Shown here piece by piece: positions 61,915-64,000 of a stretch of DNA of 64,000 nt (the stretch's first letter is position 1; the number at the start of each line of letters is the position of its first letter). Made by a program: the position numbers and the translations under genes. Source of the DNA: CAZHCA01 sp964530825 (lineage in GTDB: Bacteria > Bacteroidota > Bacteroidia > Chitinophagales > Saprospiraceae). The notes beneath the pieces are model-generated. The model searched no databases and was not told where the DNA came from. It worked only from the letters and a program-made list of their open reading frames with translations. The DNA lies in assembly GCA_964530825.1 (NCBI GenBank), contig CAZHCA010000018.1, positions 25,719 to 89,718 of the forward strand, in the 5' to 3' direction.

Positions 61915-63387
61915 GTAACTATTTAGGTCTACCGCAAAATTCCAAATTTTAGCATATATTTACTACGTAAATCTGTTGATATTGAGTATTCCAAACGACA
62001 TAGAATCCCTGAAAGAGTTGGTAGCTAACCTTCTAGTTCGCATACAAGAGCTGGAGGCTGAGAACAGTGAACTACGGGCCCGTTTGGATTCCAACAGTAA
62101 AAACTCTCATCGTCCCCCTTCCTCCGATGGCCTTCATAAGAAACCAGCTCTTGCGAAGAAGCGAAAAGCCAAAGGTGGGCAAAAAGGCCATAAGGGCAAG
62201 ACCCTGGACATGGTTCATAATCCTGATAAAACTTTTCCCTGCCTGCCTCCAAGGCATTGTTCTTGTGGCCACACCCTCAAGGGGGTAACCGGACAGGTGG
62301 TTGAACGCCGTCAGGTTTTTGAGTTACCGCAGCCCAAGTTGGAAGTAATCGAGTATCAGCGATGGGCCTGTAACTGCCCGTCCTGTAAGCGGGTCATAAG
62401 TGGTCAGTTTCCAGAAATGGTGAAGGCCCCTGTGCAATATGGTGCCGGGGTCAAGGCATTTACGACCTTACTCAACGTCAGAGGATGCCTGTCGCATGAT
62501 AAAATTAAAAAGCTCTTTAGTGACCTGTTTGGTTATGCTATAAATGAAGCTACGATTCGTTCAGCTAGTGAAAAGGTCTATCAGGCGTTGCAACAATCAG
62601 AGCAGGAGATTTTTTTAGAGCTGCTCAAAGAACAAGCTGTTCACTTTGACGAAACAGGCCTACGGGCCAACGGAAGCTTGCATTGGTTGCATACGAGCAG
62701 CAGTGATGCGTTCACCTACCTATTTGTCCACAAAAAACGTGGCAAAAACGCGTTGTTTAGTGATTACTCGCTACTGCCCTTTTACAAACAATGGGCCGTG
62801 CATGATTGCTGGAGCAGCTACTTTGGCTTCACGGATTGCCGGCATGCCGGGTGTGGTGCTCACCTGCTGCGTGAGTTACTCGCCCTGAAGGAGCAAAATC
62901 GAAAATGGGCAGCTGCTTTTCGGACTTACCTGCTCCTGCTGTATGATTTAACCAAGCAAGGACGTCGCACCCTATCGGCAGGCTTACGTGTGTGGGCCCA
63001 GCGTCGCTACGATGAACTCTTGGCAATGGCCAAAGCAGAAGAACCTCCGCCAAAGAAAAAGAAAGGCCAAAGGGGGCGGGTAAAAGCAACCGAGGGTTAT
63101 AATCTTTATCGGCGACTGGAAAAACATAAATTAGCGGTGTTAGCTTTTGCCTTTCACCGGGAGGTTCCTTTTACGAATAACCAAGCGGAGCGAGATTTGC
63201 GGCCCAGCAAAGTCAAACAGAAAATGGCTGGCTGCTTCCGAACCTTGCGTGGAGCAAGAATATATGCTCGTATCCAGGGATTTATATCCACTGCTCAAAA
63301 ACACGAACTCAATGTTTTCAAAGAACTACGCGCCGCTCTAAATGGATATCCTTATTCTTTTGCTACCTAAAGGACCTAAATAGTTAC
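61915..63387 (+). mobile_element. Complete IS66-family insertion sequence, 1473 bp
   Basis: The ends are inverted copies of GTAACTATTTAGGTC (61915-61929 and 63373-63387). They are flanked by perfect 8-bp duplications AATGTATT (61907-61914, 63388-63395), so the insertion is probably recent. It carries only the transposase gene and no tnpA/tnpB accessory genes, as in the ISBst12-like group of IS66. It sits inside the TPR-type gene, in reverse orientation to it. Confidence 0.93.
61976..63370 (+). CDS. IS66-family transposase (TnpC type)
   Basis: A 464-residue transposase. It has an N-terminal coiled coil (about 10-42), a Lys-rich helix-turn-helix region (SSDGLHKKPALAKKRKAKGG), a zinc-finger-like cysteine cluster (about 90-140: CLPPRHCSCGH, then WACNCPSCKR), and the DDE catalytic core: VHFDETGLR (first Asp), AVHDCWSSYF (second Asp) and the FTNNQAERDLRP signature (Glu). 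The start is a TTG at 61976; no nearby ATG fits better. The frame is intact, so the element may still move. Confidence 0.93.
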   Translation: MILSIPNDIESLKELVANLLVRIQELEAENSELRARLDSNSKNSHRPPSSDGLHKKPALAKKRKAKGGQKGHKGKTLDMVHNPDKTFPCLPPRHCSCGHTLKGVTGQVVERRQVFELPQPKLEVIEYQRWACNCPSCKRVISGQFPEMVKAPVQYGAGVKAFTTLLNVRGCLSHDKIKKLFSDLFGYAINEATIRSASEKVYQALQQSEQEIFLELLKEQAVHFDETGLRANGSLHWLHTSSSDAFTYLFVHKKRGKNALFSDYSLLPFYKQWAVHDCWSSYFGFTDCRHAGCGAHLLRELLALKEQNRKWAAAFRTYLLLLYDLTKQGRRTLSAGLRVWAQRRYDELLAMAKAEEPPPKKKKGQRGRVKATEGYNLYRRLEKHKLAVLAFAFHREVPFTNNQAERDLRPSKVKQKMAGCFRTLRGARIYARIQGFISTAQKHELNVFKELRAALNGYPYSFAT

Positions 63388-63395
63388 AATGTATT
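63388..63395. repeat. Target duplication, right copy
   Basis: AATGTATT directly after the right inverted repeat of the IS66 element, identical to the left copy at 61907-61914. Confidence 0.9.
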
Positions 63396-64000
63396 TTTGA
63401 AAGACTGAGGGAATAGCCAATTCATTCTTTGCTCTTTCTGAATGTGCCTTCAAAAATAATTTTGTAGCTGCCTTGAATTGTCCAGACCATGCGAGCTTTC
63501 GGGACATAAATTCGCACGCTGGAATAAGAGTATACCTATTCTCTTTTCCTAAGGGTAATGCAAGTAATCGTTTTATTGCTTCTTGTATTTTGTCTTCCAC
63601 ACCCCCTTACCAGGAAATCCAACCGAAAAGCTCAGCGTTGAAACAGGAAATAGGATATACATCTATTTCATTAGTTAATTCCATGCTTGTTTTCAGAATT
63701 GCGTAGGCATCGTTTTCGTCATCTGAGAGTAACGCGAGTAAAGCCTCATTGCTGTAGAACCAGGCATCGTTAAATGCCGCTTGTACTTCTTTATTCGCTT
63801 GGAGGGCCTTCGAATTGCACGCTTCTGCTTCTTTGAGGTTTCCCATATGGAGATATGATAAAGCCTTTTGTGTTAGACCCCATGATCTTCCTACTTCATC
63901 CTTAAAATTGGTCAAAAAATCTATTCCTTTATCCAGGTTTTTAATAGAAGTTGTCTAAAAATGATTTGTAGTAGTTTTAGTTTTTCTCAACAAAATGATT

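Larger units (their letters stand above)
61784..63957 (-). pseudogene. TPR-type protein gene split by IS66 and an in-frame stop
   Basis: If the IS (61915-63387) and one copy of its 8-bp target duplication are removed, a minus-strand frame continues through the joint to a TGA at 61784-61786. Upstream it opens after a TAG at 63955-63957. It reads helical repeats (SWGLTQKALSYLHMGNLKEA) like those in TPR regions of bacterial cyclase- or regulator-type proteins. An in-frame TAA (63607-63609) interrupts it after AELFGWISW, and the frame resumes at once with GGVEDKIQEAIKRLLALPLG. So the gene has at least two lesions, a nonsense codon and the insertion; the N-terminus is beyond or near the right edge. 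Confidence 0.6.

Noticed and set aside
1..64000. CRISPR array or cas genes
   Set aside because: No regularly spaced direct repeats were seen, and no Cas-like protein.

Overview
The window reads as chromosome of a Bacteroidota bacterium, most probably of the Saprospiria (Lewinella/Haliscomenobacter-like). The reasons are a SusC/SusD pair, PKD-containing lipoproteins, a TamB-like giant protein, MutS2, Rof, DUF4230 and DUF481 proteins, a moderate GC content and mostly weak Shine-Dalgarno sites. This placement is inferred from gene content; no rRNA gene or other phylogenetic marker RNA was seen. No tRNA, rRNA or CRISPR array was recognised.

Layout. 1-5.2 kb (minus): a secreted LysM protein running off the left edge, a Rof-type Rho antiterminator, a TPMT-family methyltransferase, a membrane protein, a DUF4230 protein and a DinB-fold protein, several of them overlapping. 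5.3-16.7 kb: folP overlapping a membrane protein gene, a beta-lactamase-fold hydrolase, a 1634-residue TamB-like protein, a DUF2461 protein, an OmpA-type lipoprotein (minus) and an exported hydroxypyruvate-isomerase-like TIM barrel. 16.9-24.9 kb: proC, a second DinB-fold protein, mutS2 and aroC divergently arranged, a small lipoprotein, a degenerate helicase-like protein and a GyrI-like effector-binding protein.

25-39 kb is the accessory part. A solitary, visibly AT-rich 1653-residue P-loop NTPase (25304-30265) has two membrane segments between Walker A and Walker B, as in KAP NTPases, followed by a very long helical/TPR-like region. After an orphan TrpF-like gene comes a perfect 68-bp palindrome (31411-31478), then a Rieske-FAD oxidoreductase. 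Next is a five-gene minus-strand cassette (34022-38892): a lipoprotein, a membrane protein with a C-terminal effector-associated-domain-like (EAD) module, a membrane protein ending in a RHIM-like amyloid motif, a small protein carrying both the RHIM-like motif and the EAD-like module, and a zinc-ribbon/ankyrin/SH3-like membrane protein. The small two-module protein looks like an adaptor able to bridge the two membrane proteins by like-with-like contacts. I regard this cassette as the best candidate for an undescribed signalling or conflict system.

39-51 kb: a secreted esterase, a macro-domain protein, a RluF-type pseudouridine synthase, a DUF481 outer-membrane protein, a bile-acid:sodium-symporter family transporter, a diheme cytochrome/beta-helix pair (one heme motif is broken), tpiA, an S24 (LexA-like) repressor, a small conserved protein and accC. 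51.5-60.7 kb is a polysaccharide-utilisation locus, SusC-SusD-(PKD + three repeated binding modules)-GH16-GH16, probably for laminarin or another beta-1,3-glucan. 60.7-64 kb is decaying DNA: an N-terminal fragment of a ComM/YifB gene, and a TPR-type gene that contains an in-frame stop and is split by a complete IS66-family element with 8-bp target duplications.
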